The notes: generated by a model from the letters alone, not told the origin. 64,000 nt of DNA from Ekhidna sp051379705 (GCF_051379705.1 NZ_CP179868.1:1364001-1428000); one strand, 5' to 3'. Positions 1 to 12,636 are shown, numbered from the stretch's first letter. Translations and numbers: made by a program.

Positions 1-699
1 TTTAGCCGAGGAGATTCTTGAAAAGTGAATACTTCCGCCACTGTACTTTAAAATTTCGATATCACGCTGAATGATTAACTCTTCGGACAAAGATGGCTCT
101 CCTCTCAAGCCTAAATTAGTACTCGTCTTGCCTTCATGCATATGAGTTGAGGTAGAAATATGGATGTCCCTTCCATTTTGAATTATTGGAGATTTCATAC
201 CAGCTGTATACTGAAGGGCTTTGAGCAACAGTTCTGCGTTCCAAATTGGACGGTCTCCTTCAGAAAAAGCCACTGCTCCAGCCTCCTTCAAATCCAGCAT
301 TTCAGTTAGATTTTCACCGTTCAACTCCTCACTTACAGCTGCACATACATGTACATCTACCTCGCCAGAAGATTTTTTGAGTATGTAGCTAACATCACTT
401 TTTGATTCAATTGGTGGATCCGTTTCCGGGATTAAACAGATATCTGTAAAGCCACCAGCCTGAGCACATTTTATCCCTGATTCAATATCCTCACGATGTT
501 CATTTCCAGGGTCATTGAATTGGGCATTTAGATCAAACCACCCAACAGTTATTGATTTCCCCTTTAGATCAACCTCTTTCGTAGCTGTTTTGCCATTTAG
601 CGAGGCTATAATTCCTTTTTCAATGAGAATATTTGCTTGCTTGCCGTGAGCGGGAGAATTTAGATCAAGTACAATTACATTTTTTAGCAATAAGCTCAT
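1..699 (-). CDS. Dihydroorotase-like protein, probably catalytically inactive, 3' end outside window
   Basis: The first 233 residues are visible; the gene runs off the left edge. The N-terminus reads as an amidohydrolase of the dihydroorotase family: a short beta domain, then a region equivalent to the metal-binding strand at residues 55-65 (FDLNAQFNDPG), then EDIESG and AGGFTDICLIP, which match the family. In active enzymes the strand carries DxHxH followed by an Arg that binds substrate. Here both His are replaced (Asn58, Gln60) and the Arg position is Asn62, so zinc binding and turnover are unlikely. The start codon overlaps the stop of the upstream BatA-domain gene as ATGA, implying translational coupling. 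It may be a non-catalytic pyrimidine-pathway homologue, or a protein with another role. Family call is firm; function is not. Confidence 0.8.
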   Translation of the reverse strand, partial: MSLLLKNVIVLDLNSPAHGKQANILIEKGIIASLNGKTATKEVDLKGKSITVGWFDLNAQFNDPGNEHREDIESGIKCAQAGGFTDICLIPETDPPIESKSDVSYILKKSSGEVDVHVCAAVSEELNGENLTEMLDLKEAGAVAFSEGDRPIWNAELLLKALQYTAGMKSPIIQNGRDIHISTSTHMHEGKTSTNLGLRGEPSLSEELIIQRDIEILKYSGGSIHFSRISSAK

Positions 700-2561
700 C
701 TAAGGTATCTATGCAGTACTGTTTCGGTCAGAATTAGAAACACAATCAAAATTAATGCATATTTCCATAAGCTCGATTGAGAACCGCTCGCAAATACTAC
801 ATTATCACTTCCATTAGTGAGTTTTGTTACTTCAACATGCTTCATATCAACAAAGGCCTCTCGCATTTCATCAAAATCGGGAGCTTGCATTATAGATTCA
901 ATCTTTGGTATATTGATAGAAATACTTTTCAAAGTATCATTATCCTGAATCAATTGATACTCACCAGCCTCCAAATCGTTCGGCAATTCCAATATCATCT
1001 CAGAACCATTAGAATTAAATGTAGGGATCACCTCATAGCCATCTCTTACCAATTTGACTGGCACATCAGAGGCTTTTCTGGAAACAGAAATAGTTCCTTC
1101 TGGATAGTAGTAGGGTGGTTCAATTCCTCCTGTCGAGGAAAAAGCAATTTGAAAAAGAATTGGCAAGAACAGCGCATGGGACTGAAAACCACCTGAGGAC
1201 GACTCCAATGTAGTGTTAAAGAAGTAGATATTATTTTTCTTGAGCAAGAATGGATTACCATCTCTGAATTTAATAATCGGTTCGAAATTTCTTCCAATCG
1301 AAAACATTGCTCTCCCTACAGGCATTGATTGCTCCTCAACTCTCCTCTCAAATACACCTTTTAAGAGTGGATGTTCTGAATCTATAGAAGTCTCGGATAC
1401 ATTTTCACCGGAAGTTTCCAAACTAACATCAATAAATTTCTCATAAGAGAGGATATCTACTGAATCAGTAGGAAATACAATGAAATTAGTATTGCTAAGA
1501 TTCTGAATTGCCTCAAGGACAGAATACTGACTACTTATCACAACTAGGTCAGCTTCTTGCAGAGCTTCATAATCCAGATTATTGATGGATTGAAAGTCAA
1601 CATCAAATAATTCTTGATTGTCATAAACCGCTTTTAAAGCCTCTGAACTAGGTGATTCAATAATTACAATTTTAGGTTTCAGACGTTCGCTAACAGAAAA
1701 GTAGAACGTATTATCAAAGGTCACATCATCCCCATCCAAAACAATTTCAAATCCTCCATAAGCATCTTTTGAAAGATCAAAACTAACTTCCTTAAGCCCT
1801 TCAATATCTTTAACAACAGAACTTAATTGCCGAGAGCCGTTCATAAGTTTCACAACTACACTCCCAGTTTCCATATTATTCACCTTAAACCTAACAAAGA
1901 TTGAAATCTCAGATAGGTTCTCTTGATTAGGCATTAAATACAAACTATCAACACTTACATTCCTAACCACATTGAGATCATTTGTAATTACAAGGAAATA
2001 CTTTTTGGTAGAATCCATCAAAGATTCTTCTAAATCGGACACTTTCAATGCTTGATAATCTGAAAACAGATAATGCGAAGACAATCCATTTTTATTGAAC
2101 TTATCAACTAAAACTTTCCAAGTCCTGGATTGAGGTCTAGTGCCTGATGATAATGATATCTCAGTTTTCCTATCGATGAGTTTTTTTTCCTGATTATCAA
2201 AATATACTAAAGCTCCAAATTGCTCGTGTAATTGCCTTATCCCATTTTCTACCTTAAGTGAGGCATTATCAATTGTTGAACTCACAGAATTGTCAAAATG
2301 AACACCTACCTCGCCCTCATTAGCTGATTCGTTTAGGTTCTGCAATAAAACCCATATCATAACAATAATTAATACGAAAATTAAAACTCTATTAGATAAT
2401 ATCAACAAATACTTTAGTCGAGATTTAGACTTAGTTTTTGAGGTAAGGTTTACAATAAACTTAACAGATGAAAAATATAGTTTGCGTGCTTTCCGAAAAT
2501 CAAAAAGGTGCACCAAAATCGGTACTAAAAGGAAGAGAACGAAATACAACCAAGGATTCAC
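696..2561 (-). CDS. BatA-domain membrane protein
   Basis: A 621-residue protein starting at a GTG codon; a stop lies immediately upstream in frame, so the start cannot be earlier. Residues 1-75 form the N-terminal double-transmembrane region seen in BatA/aerotolerance-type proteins: NPWLYFVLFLLVPILVHLF, an FRKARKLYFSSVKF segment, then a second helix. A long extracytoplasmic part follows, including a region around 300-370 that resembles a Rossmann-like or amidotransferase-like fold. A last membrane helix lies near the C-terminus. I see no von Willebrand MIDAS motif, so it is not a full BatA/BatB. It is the first gene of a two-gene unit with the dihydroorotase-like gene. Role unknown. Confidence 0.75.
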   Translation of the reverse strand: MNPWLYFVLFLLVPILVHLFDFRKARKLYFSSVKFIVNLTSKTKSKSRLKYLLILSNRVLIFVLIIVMIWVLLQNLNESANEGEVGVHFDNSVSSTIDNASLKVENGIRQLHEQFGALVYFDNQEKKLIDRKTEISLSSGTRPQSRTWKVLVDKFNKNGLSSHYLFSDYQALKVSDLEESLMDSTKKYFLVITNDLNVVRNVSVDSLYLMPNQENLSEISIFVRFKVNNMETGSVVVKLMNGSRQLSSVVKDIEGLKEVSFDLSKDAYGGFEIVLDGDDVTFDNTFYFSVSERLKPKIVIIESPSSEALKAVYDNQELFDVDFQSINNLDYEALQEADLVVISSQYSVLEAIQNLSNTNFIVFPTDSVDILSYEKFIDVSLETSGENVSETSIDSEHPLLKGVFERRVEEQSMPVGRAMFSIGRNFEPIIKFRDGNPFLLKKNNIYFFNTTLESSSGGFQSHALFLPILFQIAFSSTGGIEPPYYYPEGTISVSRKASDVPVKLVRDGYEVIPTFNSNGSEMILELPNDLEAGEYQLIQDNDTLKSISINIPKIESIMQAPDFDEMREAFVDMKHVEVTKLTNGSDNVVFASGSQSSLWKYALILIVFLILTETVLHRYLR

Positions 2562-2617
2562 TTAATGCTTTTTTCGACTACTAAACGATCTATTAGTACA
2601 ACAAGTTATATAAAAGA

Positions 2618-2650
2618 AAAAAAGGACATCATCTTGCGACAAGCCCTTTT
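2618..2650 (-). terminator. Distal rrn terminator
   Basis: On the minus strand a stem AAAGGGC/GTCCTTT encloses a loop containing TTGTCGCAAGATGAT and is followed by a run of T. It lies about 110 bp beyond the 5S gene. Its loop is nearly identical to that of the proximal terminator, so the two look like a duplicated element. Confidence 0.6.
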
Positions 2651-2718
2651 ATAATAAGCTGATATCAACTGTGGCGTGCTGAATACTTCGTTACTTGAAC
2701 CACAACTTCTTAAAACAA

Positions 2719-2750
2719 AAAGAGGTATCATCTTACGACAATACCTCTTT
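2719..2750 (-). terminator. Proximal rrn terminator
   Basis: A perfect 10-bp stem AAAGAGGTAT/ATACCTCTTT with loop TGTCGTAAGATG is followed on the minus strand by TTGTTTT. It starts about 10 bp past the 5S 3' end and is the expected intrinsic terminator of the rrn operon. Confidence 0.8.
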
Positions 2751-2758
2751 ATAATAAA

Positions 2759-2869
<111 letters not shown>

Positions 2870-2964
2870 AATTTGCCTATATCCAAAAAGGACAGGACTT
2901 AATGTCTTGACATTAAAAATGAAAGATTCACATGAAAAACGCGAGTTTATCGAAACGCTTCAAA

Positions 2965-5830
<2,866 letters not shown>

Positions 5831-5987
5831 TTAAATTATATGTAACGATAAACTCGCTCTAAATTTTTCAGTGAATCTTTCAAAATGTCAATGTACTTTT
5901 TCTCTAGTGCTAACTAGACGAAATGAATTCGTTGGCTCAACTTGTTCAAATCATCAAGTATCTAGATTAGACCTTTAATAAAAGGTG

Positions 5988-6061
5988 TGGAGGATATCGG
6001 AGTCGAACCGATGACCTCCTGCGTGCAAGGCAGGCGCTCTAGCCAGCTGAGCTAATCCCCC
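5988..6061 (-). tRNA. tRNA-Ala (anticodon TGC)
   Basis: A 74-nt cloverleaf lies in the 16S-23S spacer. The acceptor GGGGGAT pairs with ATCCTCC (one G-T pair), discriminator A. The anticodon loop CTTGCAC gives TGC and the T-arm has GGTTCGACTCC. CCA is not encoded. It is the second spacer tRNA in transcription order. Confidence 0.96.
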
Positions 6062-6105
6062 AGTCTTGTTGATCAGAACTATGTTAGTGATAACTATAGT
6101 ATCCG

Positions 6106-6179
6106 TGGGCCTGCGTGGACTCGAACCACGGACCTCTACATTATCAGTGTAGCGCTCTAACCACCTGAGCTACAGGCCC
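6106..6179 (-). tRNA. tRNA-Ile (anticodon GAT)
   Basis: A 74-nt cloverleaf with acceptor GGGCCTG/CAGGCCC, D-arm AGCTCAGGTGGTTAGAGC, anticodon loop CTGATAA (GAT) and T-loop GGTTCGAGTCC. CCA is not encoded. It is the first spacer tRNA after 16S, the common Ile-Ala order. Confidence 0.96.
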
Positions 6180-6239
6180 AGCACAGTAAATATTTTAAAC
6201 AGATGTTGTAGCAATCTAATTCCGAGTAACTAGATCTCC

Positions 6240-7760
<1,521 letters not shown>

Positions 7761-7850
7761 ATATAAATCTTAATGTACTGTTTAAACCTAGCTACTTATT
7801 ACTCAAATATTAAAACTTAAGTTGGAACTAAATTGCTACATAACAACATC

Positions 7851-7866
7851 CGTTCAAAGAACTTTT
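7851..7866 (-). promoter_or_regulatory. boxA-like antitermination element in rrn leader
   Basis: On the minus strand the leader carries AAAAGTTCTTTGAACG about 90 nt before 16S. It resembles the rrn boxA element (TGCTCTTTAACA in E. coli), bound by NusB/S10. The placement is right, the match is partial, and the call rests on position and similarity only. Confidence 0.45.
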
Positions 7867-7945
7867 GCTTGACTTTTCAAGCTTAGAGAGTGTTTAAAGA
7901 CCGATTTTCGTTACTCTTTGTCTTGCCTCCCTGTGAAAGCGGTTG

Positions 7946-7974
7946 CAAAGATAAGTATATCTTTTTCATCCAAA
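7946..7974 (-). promoter_or_regulatory. rrn promoter P2 (proximal)
   Basis: On the minus strand TTTG (7974-7971), a 17-nt spacer and TATCTTTG (7953-7946) match the Bacteroidota -33/-7 consensus TTTG/TAnnTTTG. A second TTG three bases upstream offers a longer spacer. The predicted start is near 7942, about 180 nt before 16S. The initial transcribed region GCAACCGCTTTC resembles that of P1. Confidence 0.7.
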
Positions 7975-8063
7975 CAAGGTTTTTTTAAAAAAAAATTAAA
8001 AAAAATTCAGGAAGCTTTTCCGATCGTTTCGGATCGTCGAGATCTTTATCTCAAACGGGGACG

Positions 8064-8095
8064 CGAAGATAGAAACATAATTATTAACCTCGCAA
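8064..8095 (-). promoter_or_regulatory. Possible weaker middle rrn promoter
   Basis: TTG (8095-8093), a 21-nt spacer and TATCTTCG (8071-8064) on the minus strand match TTG/TAnnTTTG at all but one position. The following CGTCCCCGTTT resembles the discriminator regions of the two stronger rrn promoters. It could be a degenerate third promoter or chance. Confidence 0.35.
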
Positions 8096-8177
8096 GGTTG
8101 ATCAAAAATTATTTTAAAAAATTTCTTCCTGATTGTTAATTAAACTCTAGCTGGAATCTTTTTTCCGAAGCGGGATG

Positions 8178-8207
8178 CAAAGATAACTAAAGGATCGATT
8201 TTGCAAA
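8178..8207 (-). promoter_or_regulatory. rrn promoter P1 (distal)
   Basis: TTTG (8207-8204), an 18-nt spacer and TATCTTTG (8185-8178) on the minus strand give a full match to the Bacteroidota consensus. It begins only 18 bp after the purA stop codon. The predicted start is near 8174, giving a leader of about 410 nt. The rest of 7761-8224 shows no gene; it is AT-rich leader with homopolymer A and T tracts near 7980-8010. Confidence 0.75.
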
Positions 8208-8224
8208 GGTGAAAATTACTTTTT

Positions 8225-9490
8225 TCAAACTTTTTTCAAGACTGTTTCTTTTCTATCTGGTCCTAAGGAGATTAGGGTAATTGGTACTTGTACCGATTGC
8301 TCTATTGAACTGACAAATGCGTGTAAACTTTCTGGTAATCCATCATATTCAGGAATGCCATCTAGCTTCCAACCAGCCATCTCACTTAGATTAGGAGAAT
8401 ATGAATCATTGTAGTCGTAAGGAAATTCTGATGTTATACCATTATTTGAATTGTATGAATCACAAATTTTAACTGGTTCAATTCCTGAGAGTACATCTGC
8501 TTTCATCATGAAGAGTTGTGTAACTCCATTTAGCATACATGAATAATTTAAGGCAGGAATATCTAGCCAACCACATCTTCTTGGTCGTCCTGTGGTGGCT
8601 CCAAACTCATTTCCGAGTTTCCTAAGCTCTTCCCCTTCCTCATTGAAGAGTTCTGTTGGGAATGGCCCGCTTCCTACTCTAGTACAATAGGCCTTGAAGA
8701 TTCCGAAAACTTCGTTGATCTGGTTTGGTGCTATTCCTAATCCTGTACAGGCTCCAGCTGTTGTAGTGTTTGAACTGGTAACAAAGGGATAACTACCAAA
8801 ATCAATGTCAAGCAATGTTCCTTGTGCGCCTTCGGCTAAAATATTCTTTCCAGATTTTAATGAATTATTAATGAGATATTCAGTACTTATGATTCGGAAC
8901 TTCCGAATCAATTCTAAGCTTTTGAAGAATAGCGCTTCTTGATTGTGAAAGTCATTGTCTAATTCAAGAGTTGATAATAATGAAAGGTGTTGCTTTTTCA
9001 ATTTCTGATACTTCTGATCAAAGTCCTTCTCTATTATATCACCTATTCTAAGTCCATGCCTTCCAATCTTATCTTGATAAGTAGGCCCTATTCCTCTTAG
9101 AGTAGACCCGATCTTTTCCTCACCCTTTGCTAGCTCAAGTGCTTTATCAATAAGTTTATGTGTAGGTAAAATCAGTTGAGCTTTATTAGACAATACTAAA
9201 GTTTTGGTCGCATCAACTCCAAATGGCTCAAGATCCTTTATTTCTCTTGCAAATACTATTGGATCTATCACAACACCATTTCCAATAATATTTAATATAC
9301 CTGGATGGAATATGCCTGAGGGTATTTGATGAAGCACGTGTTTCTTTCCATCAAACTCTAATGTGTGTCCGGCATTTGGTCCACCTTGAAAACGAGCTAC
9401 TATATCATACTTTGGTGCGAGAAAGTCAACTACTTTACCCTTACCCTCATCTCCCCATTGAAGGCCTAAGAGTACATCTACTTTTGACAT
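8225..9490 (-). CDS. purA: Adenylosuccinate synthetase
   Basis: A 421-residue enzyme that condenses IMP and aspartate with GTP to adenylosuccinate, the first step from IMP to AMP, in the cytoplasm. The N-terminal GLQWGDEGKGK loop carries catalytic Asp14, QGGPNAGHT carries His42, and GSTLRGIGPTYQDKIGRHGLR and TTGRPRRCGWLD are family signatures. Length is normal. The start ATG lies 6 bp after the STAS gene, in a run spoT/relA-fur-STAS-purA transcribed toward the rrn operon. No hairpin terminator is visible before the rrn promoter. Adenylosuccinate synthetases of other bacteria are inhibited by ppGpp, which makes linkage to the alarmone enzyme gene suggestive. Confidence 0.97.
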   Translation of the reverse strand: MSKVDVLLGLQWGDEGKGKVVDFLAPKYDIVARFQGGPNAGHTLEFDGKKHVLHQIPSGIFHPGILNIIGNGVVIDPIVFAREIKDLEPFGVDATKTLVLSNKAQLILPTHKLIDKALELAKGEEKIGSTLRGIGPTYQDKIGRHGLRIGDIIEKDFDQKYQKLKKQHLSLLSTLELDNDFHNQEALFFKSLELIRKFRIISTEYLINNSLKSGKNILAEGAQGTLLDIDFGSYPFVTSSNTTTAGACTGLGIAPNQINEVFGIFKAYCTRVGSGPFPTELFNEEGEELRKLGNEFGATTGRPRRCGWLDIPALNYSCMLNGVTQLFMMKADVLSGIEPVKICDSYNSNNGITSEFPYDYNDSYSPNLSEMAGWKLDGIPEYDGLPESLHAFVSSIEQSVQVPITLISLGPDRKETVLKKV

Positions 9491-9496
9491 TGCTTA

Positions 9497-9835
9497 TTAT
9501 TTGATTTTTTGGAGTGCTTCTTCTTCCGTTTCCGCAATATTAAATATTGCTTGAAGTTTTGTCATTATTAATAGCTTATTAACATGATCAGATGGTTTAA
9601 TTATATATAGATCTCCGTTCTTGTTTCTAAACTTGGTAAGCAGGGTGATCAAAACCCCGATACCACTACTATTTATATATCTGACATCAGAAATATTAAG
9701 CAGACAATGAGTAACACCATTTGCGATAGCATCATTTGCCAGCTCGACCACTTCAGGACCATTATTTTCTCCAATTAGATCTCCCTCGAAATGGAGTTTT
9801 AGCACTTTTTCATTTATCTCCTGGGTATACTTCAT
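9497..9835 (-). CDS. STAS-domain anti-sigma factor antagonist-like protein
   Basis: A 112-residue single STAS domain of the SpoIIAA/RsbV type. The predicted phosphoacceptor loop is INSSGIGVLI at residues 54-63, with Ser56 or Ser57 as the likely phosphorylated residue. Such proteins bind anti-sigma kinases or other partners in a phosphorylation-dependent way. No kinase or sigma factor gene is adjacent, so the partner lies elsewhere. It sits 4 bp from fur and 6 bp from purA, clearly in one transcript. In Bacteroidota, STAS proteins may act outside sigma control, so the partner is open. Confidence 0.88.
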   Translation of the reverse strand: MKYTQEINEKVLKLHFEGDLIGENNGPEVVELANDAIANGVTHCLLNISDVRYINSSGIGVLITLLTKFRNKNGDLYIIKPSDHVNKLLIMTKLQAIFNIAETEEEALQKIK

Positions 9836-9839
9836 TTAC

Positions 9840-10310
9840 TTAACTTATTGAGGCTGCTTTATTTTGACAATCTTCTTTTTGGCAACTTGCGTATAAAATC
9901 AACGAGTGATGCATGACCTTGAACTGTAAAAGTTGACCAACGGTAGTTTGAATATTTTGAATTCTCGGATCACAAAATTCGTGTACCTTATTGCAATCAG
10001 TGCAAATTAGGTGATCGTGTTGTCTAAATCCATATGCTCTTTCAAATTGGGCTAAATTCTTTCCGAATTGGTGTTTTGTAACCAGGTCACAGTCAACTAA
10101 TAAGTCTAACGTATTGTATACGGTAGCTCTGCTCACTCTATAGTTTTTCTCCTTCATACTTACATATAGGGACTCAACATCAAAATGACCTTCTCTATCA
10201 TATATTTCTTCGAGTATCGCAAAGCGTTCTGGTGTCTTGCGTAAATTCTTATTCTCGAGATGGGCTTGGAATATTTTCTTGACCTCATCCATTACATTCT
10301 GTCCCGACAT
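9840..10310 (-). CDS. Fur-family transcriptional regulator
   Basis: A 156-residue metal-dependent repressor. Residues 22-85 form the winged helix (KTPERFAILEEI, then RVSRATVYNTLDLL). The dimerisation part carries HDH at 98-100, CTDC at 103-106 and a second cysteine pair C143/C148, spaced CxxxxC instead of the common CxxC. The cysteines probably hold structural zinc. Whether it senses iron, zinc or peroxide cannot be told. A TATATTTG box ends 5 bp before the ATG (10315-10322), so a leaderless transcript is possible in addition to read-through from the spoT/relA gene 27 bp upstream. Confidence 0.92.
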   Translation of the reverse strand: MSGQNVMDEVKKIFQAHLENKNLRKTPERFAILEEIYDREGHFDVESLYVSMKEKNYRVSRATVYNTLDLLVDCDLVTKHQFGKNLAQFERAYGFRQHDHLICTDCNKVHEFCDPRIQNIQTTVGQLLQFKVMHHSLILYASCQKEDCQNKAASIS

Positions 10311-10314
10311 ATTG

Positions 10315-10322
10315 CAAATATA
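10315..10322 (-). promoter_or_regulatory. -7 element for the fur-STAS-purA unit
   Basis: TATATTTG on the minus strand matches TAnnTTTG. Its last G is at 10315 and the start codon at 10310, so a start about four bases downstream of the box would place the mRNA 5' end within one or two bases of the ATG. No clear -33 TTG is seen at the proper distance, so it may be weak. Confidence 0.4.
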
Positions 10323-10337
10323 ATTTAAGGTGTTCGA

Positions 10338-12539
10338 TCAGTTGGTTCTACTGACCTTTACTACACCACTTACCTTTTCTAATTTTTTAACGAGTGTGTC
10401 AAGGTGAGATGTATCCTCAACATATAAGCGTATGATGCCCTCAAAAATTCCTCCTTCTGTATTAATTGACAGTGAGCGCATATTCACTTTCAACTCTTCT
10501 GATATTATATTAGAAACGTCGCTGACTAGTCCAAGTCTATCTGTACCTATTATAGAAAGCGTGGCCTCAAAAGAGTGCTTTCTAGATGATGCCCATTTTG
10601 CTTTTATTATCCTGTAACCGTAATTCGACAATAGCTCCGCAGCATTCGGACAAGTTGTTCTATGGATTTTTATTCCGTCACTAACGGTGACGAAACCAAA
10701 AACGTCATCTCCTGCTATTGGATTGCAGCATTTAGCAAACTTGTAGTCTATAATGTCAAGGTCTTCTCCTAGCAATAATAAATCGCTATCCGTCTTTCTA
10801 ACTCTACTGAGTTTCTCTTCTACCTCTTTAGCACCTTGTATGCTATCGCTTTTTGATGTCTTGCTGTCAGCTTTTGCAAATGACTTGATAAGTGAGTGAT
10901 CTATTTTGCCTGTACCTACTAGGTATAATAAGTCGGCTGGTGATTTTACATTGAAGTAGTGTGCAATATCTTCAAGAACTGTTTGTTTATATTCAATTTT
11001 TAGCTGCTTTAACTTTCGCTTGACAATCTCCCTGCCTTCATCTATAAATACCTTACGCTCCTCTTTGAGTGCATCTTTAATTTTAGATTTAGCTTTTGAG
11101 CTTACAACGTATTGAAGCCAACTTTCATTAGGTTTCTGTTTGCTTGAGGTTAGGATTTCGACTTGGTCGCCGTTTTTAAGTTCGAAGTTTAGTGGAACCA
11201 GCTTTTGATTGACTTTTGCCCCAAGACAATGCTCACCAATTTCTGTGTGTATATCAAAAGCAAAGTCGAGTGCAGTAGCGCCCTGAGGTAGGGTTTTTAA
11301 ATCTCCTTTCGGTGTAAATACAAAAACTTCATCGCTATATAAGTTGGATCTGAAATCATCTACAAACTCAATTGCGTTACCATTATTTTGCTCAAGGATT
11401 TCGCGAACCTTGCCTATCCACATTTCAAGTCCCGTTTCATCTGACGACTTGCCGTCCTTATACTTCCAGTGAGCAGCATAGCCCTTTTCCGCAATTTCAT
11501 CCATACGTGTTGTTCGTACCTGAACTTCAACCCACTGGCCTTTGTCACTCATTACTGTAGTATGTAAGGATTCATACCCATTAGCTTTAGGAATACTTAT
11601 CCAATCTCTCAACCTATCCGGGTTCGGTTGGTAATAGTCTGTGACTAGGGAGTAAACTTGCCAGCAAAGTGCTTTTTCGTCCTTATAAGGAACGTTCAGG
11701 ATTATTCTGATTGCAAAAAGGTCGTAAACTTCATCAAAGGGTACATTCTGTTTCTTCATCTTATTCCATATAGAATAGATGGATTTTGGTCTTCCTTTTA
11801 TTTCGTATTCAACATTTAGCGAATTGAGCTTATCCTTGATTGGTCTGATGAAATTACGAATGAATTTATTCCTAGAATCTTTAGTCTCGTTTATATTGCC
11901 GGATATATCATTATACACCTCAGGTTCTGAATACTTGAGATAGAGGTCTTCCAATTCTGATTTAAATGCGTATAGGCCTAAACGATGAGCTAGCGGGGCA
12001 TATAAGTAAATAGTCTCATTTGCAATCTTGAGTTGCTTGTTTCGAGGCATACTTTCCAATGTCCTCATATTGTGAAGACGGTCTGCGAGTTTTATAAGTA
12101 TTACCCGAACATCGTCAGAAAGCGTCAAAAGCATTTTTCTGAAGTTCTCTGCTTGCTGAGAACTTCCCTGATCAAAGACGCCAGAAATTTTGGTCAGCCC
12201 ATCAATGATGATAGCTACTTTCTTCCCGAATAATCTTTCAATATCCTCTAATTCATAATCCGTATCTTCTACTACATCGTGCAAAAGTGCTGCGATGATT
12301 GAGGTTGTGCCCAGACCAATTTCGGATATACAGATTTCTGCGACTTCAAGCGGGTGAAATATATATGGCTCACCGGATCGTCGCCTCATTCCGCTGTGCG
12401 CCTCCATCGAAGTATAAAATGCTTTCTTAATGAGTTTTGCATCCCCATCTTTAAGCACAGGCTTAGCTTTTCTCAAGAGGCGTCGGTAACGCCTGATTAT
12501 CTCTTTTTTTTCTGATTCTAAATCTTCCTCTACGACCAT
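10338..12539 (-). CDS. Bifunctional (p)ppGpp synthetase/hydrolase
   Basis: A 733-residue RelA/SpoT homologue in the long form. The hydrolase domain has His62 and the HD pair His87-Asp88 in LLHDVVEDT, so hydrolysis should be intact. The synthetase region follows at about 240-350 (GRPKSIYSIWNKM, IPKANGYESLHTTV, EVQVRTTRMDEIAEKG). The TGS domain is near 400-460 (VFVFTPKGDLKTLPQGATA), a conserved cysteine element FAKCCNPIAGDDV is near 615, and an ACT domain is C-terminal. It makes and degrades the stringent-response alarmone. First gene of the cluster with fur, STAS and purA; divergent from tRNA-Leu. Intact HD and synthetase regions argue for a bifunctional Rel rather than monofunctional RelA. 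Confidence 0.95.
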   Translation of the reverse strand: MVVEEDLESEKKEIIRRYRRLLRKAKPVLKDGDAKLIKKAFYTSMEAHSGMRRRSGEPYIFHPLEVAEICISEIGLGTTSIIAALLHDVVEDTDYELEDIERLFGKKVAIIIDGLTKISGVFDQGSSQQAENFRKMLLTLSDDVRVILIKLADRLHNMRTLESMPRNKQLKIANETIYLYAPLAHRLGLYAFKSELEDLYLKYSEPEVYNDISGNINETKDSRNKFIRNFIRPIKDKLNSLNVEYEIKGRPKSIYSIWNKMKKQNVPFDEVYDLFAIRIILNVPYKDEKALCWQVYSLVTDYYQPNPDRLRDWISIPKANGYESLHTTVMSDKGQWVEVQVRTTRMDEIAEKGYAAHWKYKDGKSSDETGLEMWIGKVREILEQNNGNAIEFVDDFRSNLYSDEVFVFTPKGDLKTLPQGATALDFAFDIHTEIGEHCLGAKVNQKLVPLNFELKNGDQVEILTSSKQKPNESWLQYVVSSKAKSKIKDALKEERKVFIDEGREIVKRKLKQLKIEYKQTVLEDIAHYFNVKSPADLLYLVGTGKIDHSLIKSFAKADSKTSKSDSIQGAKEVEEKLSRVRKTDSDLLLLGEDLDIIDYKFAKCCNPIAGDDVFGFVTVSDGIKIHRTTCPNAAELLSNYGYRIIKAKWASSRKHSFEATLSIIGTDRLGLVSDVSNIISEELKVNMRSLSINTEGGIFEGIIRLYVEDTSHLDTLVKKLEKVSGVVKVSRTN

Positions 12540-12549
12540 AATAATTTTA

Positions 12550-12557
12550 CAAAATTA
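12550..12557 (-). promoter_or_regulatory. -7 element for the (p)ppGpp synthetase gene
   Basis: TAATTTTG on the minus strand fits TAnnTTTG and ends 10 bp before the ATG, predicting a very short leader of about 7 nt. A -33 element is not clear. The region overlaps the divergent tRNA-Leu promoter. Confidence 0.4.
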
Positions 12558-12562
12558 AACCC

Positions 12563-12592
12563 TTGTTGAATCAAAAATATTACCTACTTTTG
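12563..12592 (+). promoter_or_regulatory. Promoter of tRNA-Leu
   Basis: TTG (12563-12565), a 19-nt spacer and TACTTTTG (12585-12592) match the Bacteroidota consensus. The tRNA begins 45 bp downstream. Confidence 0.6.
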
Positions 12593-12636
12593 CCATCCGA
12601 TTTTCAGAGCAAGAAAAAGTTCGAGCAATGAAATCT

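Noticed and set aside
7918..8139. Open frame of 73 codons upstream of 16S
   Set aside because: It covers rrn promoter and leader sequence with homopolymer tracts and has no recognisable protein features.
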